From: Lingula anatina
Taxonomy: Eukaryota > Brachiopoda > Lingulata > Lingulida > Lingulidae
Length of the DNA: 64,000 bases
NCBI RefSeq assembly: GCF_001039355.2
Contig: NW_019774569.1
Coordinates: 436,984 to 500,983, forward strand
Direction: 5' to 3'
Shown: positions 15,501-26,704 of the stretch, in pieces
Numbering within the stretch: position 1 is the stretch's first letter
Layout: each line of letters begins with the position of its first letter
Notes under the pieces: generated by a model
What the model was told of the DNA's origin: nothing
Database searches by the model: none
The model's input: only the letters and a program-made list of their open reading frames with translations
Made by a program: the position numbers and the translations under genes

Positions 15501-16240
15501 CGTTCACCGCCACGAGGAACTCAGTATACACTTTCCCCCTCACCTTTGACACTTGCCAAGACAACAGAAGTTTATCTGCAGTAGGCTACACAACCAAGTA
15601 CACTGACTGAGGTCGGTAGTATATATTATAAGGGCTATAACATCTCATACTCAACTATAATATGAAATTATGTATTCATAATATAATAACCATTAAATAT
15701 AACTTTTTGATTAAATATCCAATATCAGATATTCTATACGTAGTGAAACTGGGTTGGGAATCAAGTTATTTGGTTTTGTCTCGATTGGCTCCTTATACTG
15801 TTTTTTTTTGGGGGGGGGGATGGGGTCTGCCATTCCCCTTCAATGATCCGTCACTAAGTACAATATGTAGTGAATATATTTGTCACTTTCTCCACCTCAG
15901 TCCAGTGAGGCAATAAACCTCCATGTATTTGGTCCGCTGACAGACGCTAGCGGGGAAGGGACAGGTTTATGACAGCCGTCGCTAACAAAGAAAGGTATAT
16001 ATAATTTAGGTGGGTGCAAATTCTTTTATGGCAAATATCCAGTGTACACAAAGATGCGGACAGTGTTCTTGAAAATAAATGAAAATCGACGAGGCGGCTC
16101 CTGGGCACACCCTGCGCTGCAACCCCAAGATTATATTTAGGCTATAGCCAAATAAATAAGGGTAAAATCCGCGCCTGCATACACTATCATTGCCGTAAAT
16201 GTCAAATGCAGATTACTCACTTCTTGAAATAGGGGCCTAT
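9579..16240. other. Long stretch without a recognisable gene
   Basis: Only short open frames with no family resemblance. Contains poly-C and poly-A tracts near 9721 and 10021, a (GAAACC)n-like microrepeat at 12171-12196, a 17-bp direct duplication 'gcgtcttaggacatcac' near 14168-14206, and the 77-bp duplication listed separately. Exons of low-similarity genes could be missed by eye. Confidence 0.5.
15001..15151. repeat. 77-bp direct tandem duplication
   Basis: 'ttaataaaacgacctttttaggc...' at 15001 is repeated almost exactly from 15078 (period 77 bp), differing at only a position or two. A recent local duplication. Confidence 0.85.
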
Positions 16241-16251
16241 ATAACTGTCTA

Positions 16252-17003
16252 TAACATAATTATAATAAGAACGCAGAAGGTCACTGGTATATGGTCTCAT
16301 GTTCTACTCTATACAAGAGGCTAGCTGAGTGATGACGTCATTTCAATATTTTCTAACAGTATAAAGGGCATAGAATTAGCCAGAGATATGTGAATATTTA
16401 GGGGGAAATAAATTTGTGGCCTTGGTAGACGATAGTCTCATACCCTATACTACGACCGCAAATTATATGCACTTTTCTCTGACGCGGTGAAGAAATNAAC
16501 ATAATATTATAATAAGAACGCAGAAGGTCACTGGAATATGTTCTCATATTCTACTCTATACAAGAGGCTAGATGAGTGATGGCGTCATTTCCATATTTTC
16601 TAACAGTATACAGGGCATAGAATTAGGCTTCATTCACATGCAATGTCTATTTTCTAAATTCTATTTTCTATTCGCGGTATGTCTTATGATCACGGTCTGT
16701 GCCCTTAATATCCCGCGGCGTAATTACTGGCAGCGCGAGCCAGTTACTATAAGTTACTATAAGTAACTGGCTCGCGCTGCCAGTAATTACGCGGCGGGAT
16801 ATTCAGGGCACATACCGTGATCATAAGATAGCGCGAATAGAAAATAGAATTTAGAAAATAGACATTGCATGTGAACGAAGCCTTAGCCACCTATATGTGA
16901 ATATTTAGGGGGAAATAAATTTGTGGCCTTGGTAGACGATAATCTCATACTTTACACTACGACCGCAAATTATATGCACTTTTCTCTGAGGCGGTGGAGA
17001 AAT
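16252..17003. repeat. Haplotype-like overlap around the join at 16497
   Basis: 16252-16496 (starting aacataattataataagaacgcag) is repeated from 16498, interrupted in the right copy by a 257-bp MITE, and ends near 17003. The small differences between copies and the single 'n' fit allelic ends of two contigs rather than an ancient duplication. Confidence 0.8.
16626..16882. mobile_element. 257-bp near-perfect palindromic MITE with TTA target duplication
   Basis: Starts GGCTTCATTCACATG and ends CATGTGAACGAAGCC, with TTA on both sides (16623-16625 and 16883-16885). It consists of almost nothing but the two inverted arms, meeting near 16755. The paralogous or allelic copy at 16371-16390 reads tagaaTTAgccagag, the same flanks without the insert, so the insertion site is directly visible. 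Related by its ends to the 520-bp element at 1081. Confidence 0.92.
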
Positions 17004-17362
17004 GTGTCATGAATTAATTAAAGACGTACCTGTAAATATCTAGTGAAAAAATCATTCTGTGGCCCTGGTAGAGGGTAGTGGTCTCACTCTGCCTACTAGT
17101 TAAAAAAAAAGATGATACTTTCACACGTGACTGTGACAACCTTTCTTTTCTAAACATGTCGGTATCAGTTTTTCTCCAATTCCAGGGAGACAGTGTATAA
17201 AGGAAGCGATTCGTACTGGACAGGCGTCACGTCAGCTACATCGAATACCGAGGACATAGCGTGTGACACTAGCTCCAAGACACCGCCATTTTCATACCAA
17301 ATTCCCAACATAATCCTGTGGTGAGTTGTATTTATATGCGGGAATCAAGTCCATGCAATGAG

Positions 17363-17785
17363 CTAGCCGACATTCTTTTCGTGTACAGGCAATGAGATCA
17401 CTTCTTCCTGTGGAGTTAGCTTGGAAAGAGTAATCGCCTGCGTTATACTGCGAGAAATTTGCCAAGTTTCTTTCTGAGCTGTGAAAAATATTCTCCATAA
17501 GGCAACTGCATAGTATAAAAACAGTTTCCTTGTACCCAGAACACGGCTATACACACCATAGCAGACTATAATATTAGGCAGAGGTAGACATCGATCTTCT
17601 GCTCTCGCATTTTCATATGGCTTTCTATGTATATGTGCCTCGAATGAACAGTGGGAGATTAAATAAACTTCTTCTGTATTGTAACTGCCGTCTTCCTTCA
17701 TTTCACTCTCTGAATAAGTAAAAATTGCCTTTCCCCGCGCGCGCCGTCCCAGCAGGGGAATAAGTAAATCTTGGCTTGTTTTCAA
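17363..17785 (-). CDS. Unknown 140-aa ORF, first member of a duplicated pair
   Basis: Not recognised. The frame includes SESEMKEDGSYNTEEVYLISH and NIIVCYGVYSRVLGTRKLF. The adjacent 17850-18110 is a diverged duplicate of the same text (both contain accatagcagact and cactctctgaataagta) but with broken frames. Another frame (17292-17498) continues open past the likely end, so a frameshift or intron is possible. May be a TE relic. Confidence 0.25.
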   Translation of the reverse strand: MKTSQDLLIPLLGRRARGKAIFTYSESEMKEDGSYNTEEVYLISHCSFEAHIHRKPYENARAEDRCLPLPNIIVCYGVYSRVLGTRKLFLYYAVALWRIFFTAQKETWQISRSITQAITLSKLTPQEEVISLPVHEKNVG

Positions 17786-17849
17786 GTGGGTCGCACCATG
17801 TTTGATCCCCGGACTAGTTAGATCACTTGGTTATAAACATATGACCCTA

Positions 17850-18112
17850 AAGTTCCTTACTGAGCTTTAAAAAATAATCTCCAAGAGCCACCTACCTTGT
17901 TGTATAACATTATCCTTGCAAAAGATTCCAGAACATGTCTACATGCACCATAGCAGACTGTGATATTACTCAGAGGCAAACATTTATCTTTTGTTCTCTG
18001 ATCTTCATATCACTTCTTTCTGCTGTGTGACTCAAATGAGATTAAACAACTTCTTCCTTATTTCAACCACCAATGTCTGTTTTCCTTCATTCCACTCTCT
18101 GAATAAGTATAA
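17850..18112 (-). pseudogene. Diverged duplicate of the 17363-17785 ORF region
   Basis: Shares blocks with 17470-17720 in the same order (ctgagct..aaaaata..ctcca, accatagcagact, ttcattccactctctgaataagta) but has indels and stops. Supports an old local duplication. Confidence 0.5.
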
Positions 18113-18768
18113 ATGCTTCTCCACACATATTCCTATCATTAATGCATTAATCCTCGATGTGGAAATACCACATGTAATGGCTTTCACACCTTAGGGCGGT
18201 TATTCATATGCATATAAAGTCACTGTCATCATGAAAACAATGTGGTCTATTACCATAAAACATGATGACAAAAATACATGATTTAATGGGGGCATTTCAC
18301 AGCGTCATCATGGAAAGCCAAACAAAATGATATCAACTTGATAGGGTAACAATAATTTTTTATCTTTAAAATCCATTTTAAGATTTCCTATCGTATCTCT
18401 ATATTATCTTTAAAGAATTTGCATTAAACCGAACAATGGAAATACTCTTCTCTAAAATGAAGACATTAATAACGTGTACTTACTCATCTTGACAGCTTCC
18501 TGGCAACCCACATAACATCACTAGCACAGGATATACACAACACTTTAACAAAAATTAACTACATAATAACTCCCCTTGCTCAGGGAAACCCAGTAAATTA
18601 TAAATAGTATGTTATACATAGTATGCCAAGCTTCATCTTTATTCATCTTAGTCACAGTGATCTATAAAAAGCTGCCTCTTTTAAGTCCACAGCTGGTAGC
18701 GATCAGATGTTTATAGCTCTAAATCTGCCAAGAATACCAAAGATCCCTTCCAGCTTGTTTTCCTAGAC

Positions 18769-19029
18769 TGGGTTCCCATACCTAGATTGATCTAACAAGA
18801 TCAGTCCATCTCCAAGGGGTTTCTTTCTAAATTGCTTTCAGCTTAAGCAGCTTAGACATCTGTCACGCCTACTGAAGCTGCTAAATGATAGTTAATTATC
18901 CCCTAGCAGCTACAGTAGGCGTGACAGACATCTAAGCCACTTTAGTTGATCATCATGATTGCAATTTAACGAGAATCCCCTTGGAGATAGATTGATCCAC
19001 AGTTAGAACTATAGGCTCTGGGAATGGTC
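18769..19029. mobile_element. 261-bp foldback MITE, family A copy 2, 8-bp target duplication
   Basis: TCCTAGAC (18761-18768) on the left and TCCTAGAT (19030-19037) on the right make a 7/8-bp target duplication. Ends are TGGGTTCCCATACC and GGGAATGGTC. Inside are inverted arms with ATTGATC, and TAGCAGCTACAGTAGGCGTG as in the element at 9315. The 8-bp duplication fits a hAT-type origin. Confidence 0.78.
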
Positions 19030-19348
19030 TCCTAGATACCAATGTAACCACCTATAAAGACTGACAGTAATCCAAGAAATGGATAAGAAATGAACTTAGT
19101 TTGGACTCCACTGGCTGGGGTATGTGCCAAATCAACGAGTCTGCAGCTGCTGGGAGTTTTCTTCATCCATGAATCAAGTACTTTGTAATTAAACAATATA
19201 ATTGCTAGGACTTAATGTCCAGTTGGTATAATCGCCAAGTTAACACAGCTTTTCTAAACTACCATAGGCAATTCCATTTTCTGTTATACAATTTTATTAA
19301 CACTCATGCAGTGACTGTCGAATAAATACTTCAATAAATACATAAAAA

Positions 19349-19350
<2 letters not shown>

Positions 19351-19384
<34 letters not shown>
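19351..19384. repeat. (GT)17 microsatellite
   Basis: Uninterrupted gt dinucleotides. Confidence 0.97.
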
Positions 19385-19387
<3 letters not shown>

Positions 19388-20239
19388 ATGCATTGAACTG
19401 ACCACATGGGCACAACTAATTACATGATTTTAATTAATTTTATTGTAATGGCCTCAGATATAGTGTGGTTTGCTTATTCTGGGTGTAATATCTGTAATAT
19501 GGTCTGAATGAACAATATTTGGATGTAATATCTGTAATACAGACATGCTGAAAGCTTTTCAGAATGGCCAGACATTTGGACCAGCAGTGATAAAAAATTT
19601 GCTAGACCGAATGGATTTTTGTCAGACCGAAAATCACCCTATTCGTTTGAGACAGATACTATCAGTACGATTAGGTAGCTTACTTTGTTTGTGAATGTGA
19701 TAGTTTTGAAATGGAAGGGAAAAATGCTTTGGGTTTTATATAATTTTTTTTAGTTAAGTATGTTGAATGATGACTGTAAATTCAGAATTGTGGTTCTTAA
19801 AACTCTTGTCAGTCCTTTGGACTGACCAAGTCCAATCTTGAACTCTTCTACGGGTCCAGACAAATTTTCTTGGTCATGACCGATCGGACTGACAGTTTCA
19901 GCATGTCTGTAATATGGCCTGAATGAACAATATTTGGACACAATATCAGTATTATATCCAGACTGTACAATATTTGGATGTAATATCTGTAATAATATGC
20001 CCTTGTTATCTCAGTATTTGTCTTTTGATCTTCAATATGTGACATTACAGGACAACATGTTCAATATGAGGTAACTTCTTCTCTAAAAGACATGAATCCC
20101 TCAATCAGAAGGCTGGAAGAAGAATGACGGCATCTCTTTGAGGTTTTCTGGGCTTATGTCACAGTACACCATATTTGTACTTATTTCCATTCAAAATGCT
20201 GTGTTCCATCTCCTGTGAAGTCAGTTGATATATCAAGGA

Positions 20240-21704
20240 TCAAGAACCACTAGCCTGTAGACTACCAGCTGAAAGTCTTTCTATATCATCTAGGTTTAAA
20301 CTTTTTATACATTTTCCATATATCTGAAAAAAAAGTGTATGCTCTTGTTCAAGAAAAGTGTTGATTTCAGAAGTCCTTTTTACAATAATTTTACACTATC
20401 AGTACATAATATTTCAGTTAACACAAATGATGGGATTATGCAATCTACTTAAATTCTTAAAACTTAAATTAAAATCTTGTCTATATAAAGGCATGGATGG
20501 AATATCATAAGATAATGTGTCAGTGCAAACAATTTTTTATTTTGTGCCTGTCTGCAACAAGCACTGCGTCTACAAAGTCGATTGTAATAATTAATTTAGG
20601 GATACAAAAATACAGAGTTATCTATCATATATCTTGTTTCCAGTTACATTTACTGTATGTAGATATAACAAGAATTTATAACCTCCAAATGAGTTTTCTC
20701 ACCTTTTCAAATTCCTTTAAAACCAACTTGGCATCTTTTGCACTGAAATGTCGTAACAAGGTCTGCTCCAAGGCTTCTCTGAGTTCTTTTGTTCCTGCTG
20801 ATTGCACACTTGTGGCTCCAGTACCAGGTTTGAGAGTCAGAAACACCTTGTCACCACTTGACAGCTTATAGGCACCAAGTGTTTGGGAATCTGAAAATTG
20901 TCAAATGTAATAATTATACATATGCTTTCCTAGTCACACTTAATTCAGTGTCAATTTATGAGGTTATACATATATATACTACTTAATAACATTGATGAAG
21001 CGGAATTAGTTTAGGAAAACAACAAATTTAATTCATGATCACATATCACATCAAGCTTCATTGTACATGGACAACAACATAATTACATAGAAAATTGAAA
21101 ATGTGTGTTTAATTAACCTGCTAAAGGTTTTCCTTTGAACACTAGTCTCTGTTGTTCTGGGGGAACACCCAAACACTTCTCTACCTGCTCCTTCAGTGTC
21201 TCCACCATGTCACTGGGTTGAATCTACGAGTGGAGAAAAAAATGCATAGACTGATACAATGCACATGTAACATTAAGTTATTTTAATTACATTTTAATTT
21301 TAATTAAGTTAATTAAAACTGATATTATGCAGGCGGCTAAAATAACCAATTTTATAATTGATTCTACATGTACACCTGTCATCACTTCAGCCCAGACAAT
21401 CCTGCAATAGATACCAAATTTGAATCAATTTTTCCCTACGACTCCAACTTCCCTGTGCGTCGAGTAAAGAATGAGTGTGGCAGTGCTGATCCTATAGTCT
21501 ACTAGTGCTACACATTTCAATGTGTGATACCAGTAGAAAGAAATTAGAGACATGCACACCTAACGAAATCTTAGGCTTTAACGTACTTTAATAACTATAC
21601 CGGAACCATTTGACCATTTACCAAAAAGTATAAACAAATCCAACAAAACACACCTCTACACTGCACTGCTCTGATTTACCCAGAAATTTTACCACCAGTA
21701 ACAT
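20240..21704 (-). CDS. UBL4A: UBL4A/GET5-like ubiquitin-like protein, complete (left copy)
   Basis: UBL4A is part of the cytosolic BAG6 complex that passes tail-anchored membrane proteins to the GET/TRC pathway. Four exons on the minus strand: 21654-21704, 21118-21223, 20703-20890 and 20240-20323, all GT-AG with matching phases, encoding 142 aa (human 157). Visible are the N-terminal beta strand MLLVVKFLGKSEQCSVE, the ubiquitin-fold segment PPEQQRLVFKGKPLA, LGAYKLSSGDKVFLTLKPG, and the C-terminal TUGS-like helices LLRHFSAKDAKLVLKEFEK then LNLDDIERL, which match human RHFSAADASRVL and LTLDDIERL. Start chosen at the ATG preceded by caccat. Divergent from NFYB, with a shared promoter. Only this copy has the last exon. 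Confidence 0.93.
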
Positions 21705-22510
21705 GGTGTCGGTGTGTTGTTATGACCTACACGTGACGGAACTGACGAAAGCAGGAAAGAAGGAGGAAATCCCCTCCCGCGCAGAGATATATGGGAAATT
21801 TTTCATGAAAAATTCACCCATTGAGATTAATTTCACCTCTTCTCAAACTTCGTAAACATAATAGACAAACAACAATACATGTGGATATATTATGCAAATT
21901 ACTTAGCTATTTTTATAAGTGCTTTGTCGACTTCTTTTGTTCGCGCATTCAAGCACTCTTCGAGCATTCCATCAGTTGCGATTTACCATTCGGTGTTTTA
22001 AACTGCTGCTTCAAATCATTGCATCGATGGTATGATAAACAAAATCCCTTTCAAGCAAAAGGTGTGATTGTAGTTTGCATCACTTGAGAGATCTTTATTA
22101 GGTTTGTTCGCATTAAGTGGAATATTGCTTAATATATATCGCGCGTGACGGAGGGAGGCTAGCGGTAGGTGTAGCAGCAGACGTCTTCCTCCTCGTCTGC
22201 CACTGGCTCTCTGCTGACCAACCAATCTCTGCACACACCAACAGGTCGGTAGTATTGTCAAAACCAGCCAATAGATTTACGATGTACGAAGTTTAAAGTG
22301 GGGATTGCCCCAATTGTTCTTGTATTGAGTAGATTAGGAGTTATTTATATTGGGAAAAGGTCATAAGTTACTTGAATATAAGCGGTTGTTGTTCGCCGCC
22401 ATTTTCCAGTATTGTTGCAGGTTTTTAGTTTGTGTAGTTGCAGTCATTGAGTAGATCTGTGGGTCGTGTACTCATTCTGGAAATAATGCATGGTTACTTG
22501 GATTTGGAAT
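21705..22510. promoter_or_regulatory. Shared UBL4A-NFYB promoter (left copy)
   Basis: Between the divergent starts lie an E-box CACGTG directly followed by TGACG-like text (21730-21738), two CCAAT boxes (22222-22226, AACCAATCT; 22268-22272, AGCCAATAG) 46 bp apart, and GCCGCCATTTT (22395-22405), a YY1-type site typical of the 5' end of housekeeping transcripts. All recur in the right copy. An untranslated first exon for NFYB probably starts near the YY1-like site. Confidence 0.6.
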
Positions 22511-22518
22511 TAGTGTTC

Positions 22519-22692
22519 GGGGGCGTCTCGATAGTCCGAAGGTTCATTGGTCCGAAGGTTCATTGGTCCGAAAAGTGGTAACATTTTCATCGATTTTTTA
22601 ATCAAAGGTTCATTGGTCCGAAGGTTCTATAGTGAATATTCGGACCAATGAACCTTCGGACTATTGAACCTTCGGACTATTGCTACGGCCCC
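22519..22692. mobile_element. 174-bp MITE with 8-bp target duplication, absent from the right copy
   Basis: TAGTGTTC (22511-22518) is repeated at 22693-22700; the right copy has a single tagtgttg at the same place. Ends GGGGGCGTCTCGATAGTCC and GGACTATTGCTACGGCCCC form imperfect inverted repeats, and the interior repeats GGTTCATTGGTCCGAA in both orientations. The 8-bp duplication suggests a hAT-type or P-type source; no transposase. Confidence 0.85.
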
Positions 22693-23457
22693 TAGTGTTC
22701 ACACGACGATGACTGTTTATTTAATGCCACATTTTTTGTTTGTAATTGTATATTATGAGTAATTTTAATCTTATCCAAAAGTTACAGTAAGAAGAAAATG
22801 ACCGGTAGACTAATCAAAATTAGGTACCAAAGCAAATGTTGGCTGCTGTAGTGAAGGGAGAAGAAATACTGACTTGCAACTTACAGTTTCCTTGGTCACC
22901 CACCTTCAGCAGAAGCACAGTCACAAAAGTCGTCCCACCCCAAACACCACTTAGCATGCCCCAGCTCAGTAGATTTACTATAAAGAGTTTGTTCACACAG
23001 TCTATACTTATTCCCTTTTCTGTCCCTGTTTACTGAAAGGGCAGTTTCAAGATAAGGCTGGTTTTTTATGTCATTACATTTTATGTCTATCAACAGTAAG
23101 AAAACCTGCAGGGTTTGACATAGCAACTAGGAAGATAGGTATGTTTACCCATCACAAGCAGATGCAAGTGACTTGCTAATGGATCAGTTGTAAACTTGAT
23201 ATAAATTGGATTTCAGAAACTCCTTCCCAATCACTATTTGAACATTTTTATTTTGCCAAATTGTTTTTTGGAGTGGGGCAAAGGCTTGAAAATAATTTAT
23301 GTTACAGCCCTGACTTAACATTGTAGTAAGACAGTAATCACTCACATGTATACCTAGAAAAAAACAGGATAATTTGAGTGCCAATTCCTGTCATTGTCAA
23401 CCATGTCTTTATATTTTCATTAATTTAAGTTGTAAATATTTTCCTTTTTACAGAGAC

Positions 23458-23846
23458 ATGGATAACAGTGAAGGTGCTACAGATGCCTCAGGACTGGGGG
23501 ATTCTTTCTTACAGGACAGTTCATATCTCCAAGGTGCAGTCTCTTCCTATTTGTAAATTTATCTTTGCCACAGAAATATGATTACTTTTCAAATTGTTGT
23601 TTATATTTTAGAGGATAAACTTCAACAACACTCTTTTGAAGAACTTTATTTATGTACAGACTTGTGCCTCATCCATTGTATTGTCATGTTTATTTAGACA
23701 CAAATCTGTTTTAAAGAGTTAAATGTATGTGATAATGGGCAAGTGAGAAAGAATGTTGAAGAATTATTTTATGCCATGCAGGAGGAACTGATGCTGAGGA
23801 CAGTCTTAGAGAAGACAAGGGAAGTGAGGAGCCTCTCAGAGAACAG
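23458..23846 (+). CDS. NFYB: NFYB first two coding exons, left (truncated) copy
   Basis: Exons 23458-23533 and 23782-23846 encode [19 protein letters not shown]... and [21 protein letters not shown], identical in protein to the right copy (one synonymous ctt/cta difference). The sequence stops at the join at 24210 before the histone-fold exons. Best read as the other allele's 5' part, not a second gene. Confidence 0.85.
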
Positions 23847-24210
23847 GTTTGTCACCTTAACTTTTATTTTTACTGACAGGAGTTATGGTGAGGCTGATCA
23901 AATCACGTAAATCCAAGTGTATTATTTGGTTGAATATATGCAAACATGAGTTTATCAGTAACAGTTTAAACCGTCATTGAAATTCTCCAACAACTAGTAA
24001 TTACCATACCCAGAATGTACTGACAAAGTGATTCTTGTTGCTCCTGTCAGTGAATTTAAACACATACATTTTAGACTTGACTGACAGAATATACGCTTGC
24101 ATGGTTCTGCACCAGTTCTGTGTGAATCACAAAATGTTATAAGATCAAATTGATATTTAATATAGATAAATATTATTTCCTAATAGAAGCTTATTGTACA
24201 AACAGTATAN

Positions 24211-25110
24211 CCAGTGGCTGCAGTACCAGGTTTGAGAGTTAGAAACACCTTGTCACCACTTGACAGCTTATAGGCACCGAGTGTTTGGGAATCTGAAAAT
24301 TGTCAAATGTAATAATTATACATATGCTTTCCTAGTCACACTTAATTCAGTGTCAATTTATGAGGTTTTACATATATATACTACTTAATAACATTGATGA
24401 AGCGGAATTAGTTTAGGAAAACAACAAATTTAATTCATGATCACATATCACATCAAGCTTCATTGTACATGGACAACAACATAATTACATAGAAAATTGA
24501 AAATGTGTGTTTAATTAACCTGCTAAAGGTTTTCCTTTGAACACTAGTCTCTGTTGTTCTGGGGGAACACCCAAACACTTCTCTACCTGCTCCTTCAGTG
24601 TCTCCACCATGTCACTGGGTTGAATCTACGAGTGGAGAAAAAAATGCATAGACTGATACAATGCACATGTAACATTAAGTTATTTTAATGACATTTTAAT
24701 TTTAATTAAGTTAATTAAAACTGATATTATGCAGGCGGCTAAAATAACCAATTTTATAATTGATTCTACATATGTACACCTGTCATCACTTCAGCCAAGA
24801 CAATCCTGCAATAGATACCAAATTTGAATCAATTTTTCCCTACGACTCCAACTTCCCTGTGCGTCGAGTAAAGAATGAGTGTGGCAGTGCTGATCCTATA
24901 GCCTACTAGTGCTACACATTTCAATGTGTGATACTAATAGAAAGAAATTATAGAGACATGCACACCTAACGAAAGCTTAGGCTTTAACGTACTTTCATAA
25001 CTATACCGGAACCATTTGACCATTTACCAAAAAGTATAAACAAATCCAACAAAACACACCTCTACACTGCACTGCTCTGATTTACCCAGAAATTTTACCA
25101 CCAGTAACAT
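24211..25110 (-). CDS. UBL4A: UBL4A exons 1-3, right (truncated) copy
   Basis: Exon 1 25060-25110, exon 2 24520-24625 and the 5' part of exon 3 24211-24292 match the left copy closely; an 'at' insertion just upstream leaves the ATG intact (25108-25110). Exon 3 is cut by the join at 24210 and exon 4 is missing. Interpreted as the second haplotype's 5' part. Confidence 0.85.
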
Positions 25111-25910
25111 ATGGTGTCGGTGTGTTGTTATGACCTACACGTGACGGAACTGACGAAAGCAGGAAAGAAGGAAATCCCCTCCCGCGCAGAGATACATGGG
25201 AAAATTTTCATGAAAAATTCATCCATTAAGATTAACTTCACCTCTTCTCAAACTTCGTAAACACAGTAGACAAACAACAATACATGTGGATATATTATGC
25301 AAATTGCTTGGCTATTTTTGTTATTGCTTTGCCGACTTCTTTTGTTCGCGCATTCACGCACTCTTCCAGCATTCCATCAGTTGCGTTTTACCATTCGGTG
25401 ATTTAAACTGCTGCTTCAAATCATTGCATCGATGGTATGATAAACAAAAATCACTTTCAAACAAAAGGTGTGATTGTGATTTGCATCACTTGAAAGGTCT
25501 TTATTAAGTTTGTTTTCATTGGGTGGAATATTACTTAATGTATATTGAGCGTGACGGAGGGAGGCTAGCGGTAGGTGTAGCAGCGGACGTCTTCCTCCTC
25601 GTCTGCCACTGGCTCTCTGCTGACCAACCAATCTCTGCACACACCAACAGGTCGGTAGTATTGTCAAAACCAACCAATAGATTTACGATGTACGAAGTTT
25701 AAAGTGGCGATCGGCCCAATTGTTCTTGTATTGAGTAGATTAGAAGTTATCTATATTGGGAAAAGGTCATAAGTTATTGGAATGGAAGCGGTTGTTGTTC
25801 GCCGCCATTTTCCAGTATTGTTGCAGGTTTTTAGCTTTGTGTAGTTGCAGTCATTGAGTATGGGTCGTGTACTTATTCTGGAAGTAATGCATGGTTACCT
25901 GGATTTGGAA
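25111..25910. promoter_or_regulatory. Shared UBL4A-NFYB promoter (right copy)
   Basis: Keeps the E-box cacgtgacg (near 25138), both CCAAT boxes (25628-25632 and 25674-25678, again 46 bp apart; the second now AACCAATAG) and the GCCGCCATTTT site near 25801. The MITE found in the left copy is absent. Confidence 0.55.
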
Positions 25911-26704
25911 TTAGTGTTGACACGACGACCACTGTTTATTTAATGTTGCATTTTTTGTTTGTAATTGTAATCTTATCTAAATGTTACAGCTAGAAGAAAA
26001 TGACCTGTAGACTAATCAAAAATTAGGTACCAAAGCAAATGTTGGCTGCCGTAGTGGAGGGAGAAGAAATACTGACTTGCAACTTATAGTTTCCTTTGTC
26101 ACCCACCTTCACCAGAAGCACATTTACAAAAGTTGTCCCACCCCAATCACCACTGAGCATGCCCCAGCTCAGTAGATTACCTAGAAAGAGTTTGTTCACA
26201 CAGTTTATACTTATTCCCTTTTCTGCCCCTGTTTACTGAAAGAGCAGTTTCAAGATAAGGCTAGTTTTTTAATGTCATTACAAATCTCTATCAACTGTAT
26301 GAAACCCTTCAGGACTTTACATACCTACTAGGAAAATAGGTATATATTTACCCATCACAAGTAAATCTGTAGCTAGGCAATTAGAATTTAAGTTGTACTT
26401 GCCAGCAGATCATGATGCAAGTGACTTGCTAATGGCTCAGTTACTTGATATAAATTGGATTTTAGAAACTCCTTCCCAATCATTTATTTTGCCAAATTGT
26501 TTTTTGGAGTGGGGCAAAGTCTTGAAAATGGTTTATGTGACATCCCTGGCCCTGACTTGAACCATGAAGTAAGACTGTAATCACTCATATGAATACCAAC
26601 TTACCAAGGAAAAAATGGTGATTTGAGGGCCAATTAGTGTCGTGGTCAACCATGTCCTTATATTTTAATAATTTTGTTTTAAATATTTTCCCTTTTACAG
26701 GGAA

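Larger units (their letters stand above)
17004..20239. other. Mostly non-coding between the MITE and UBL4A
   Basis: Apart from the unknown ORF pair, one MITE and a (TG)n run, no conserved coding sequence recognised. A ~40-bp motif 'gaacaatatttggatgtaatatctgtaatac' recurs around 19490-20000. Confidence 0.5.
20815..24209. repeat. Left copy of the UBL4A-NFYB duplicated segment
   Basis: 20815-24209 matches 24219-27453 at high identity from the middle of UBL4A exon 3 through NFYB exon 3 and into its intron. The single 'n' at 24210 lies exactly between them. The left copy ends at the n where the right copy continues into NFYB exon 4. Differences are substitutions, small indels and one MITE, as expected of two haplotypes placed in series. 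Confidence 0.9.

Noticed and set aside
16332-16339. CRE palindrome TGACGTCA
   Set aside because: The other allele reads tggcgtca and no gene is nearby, so no support for function.
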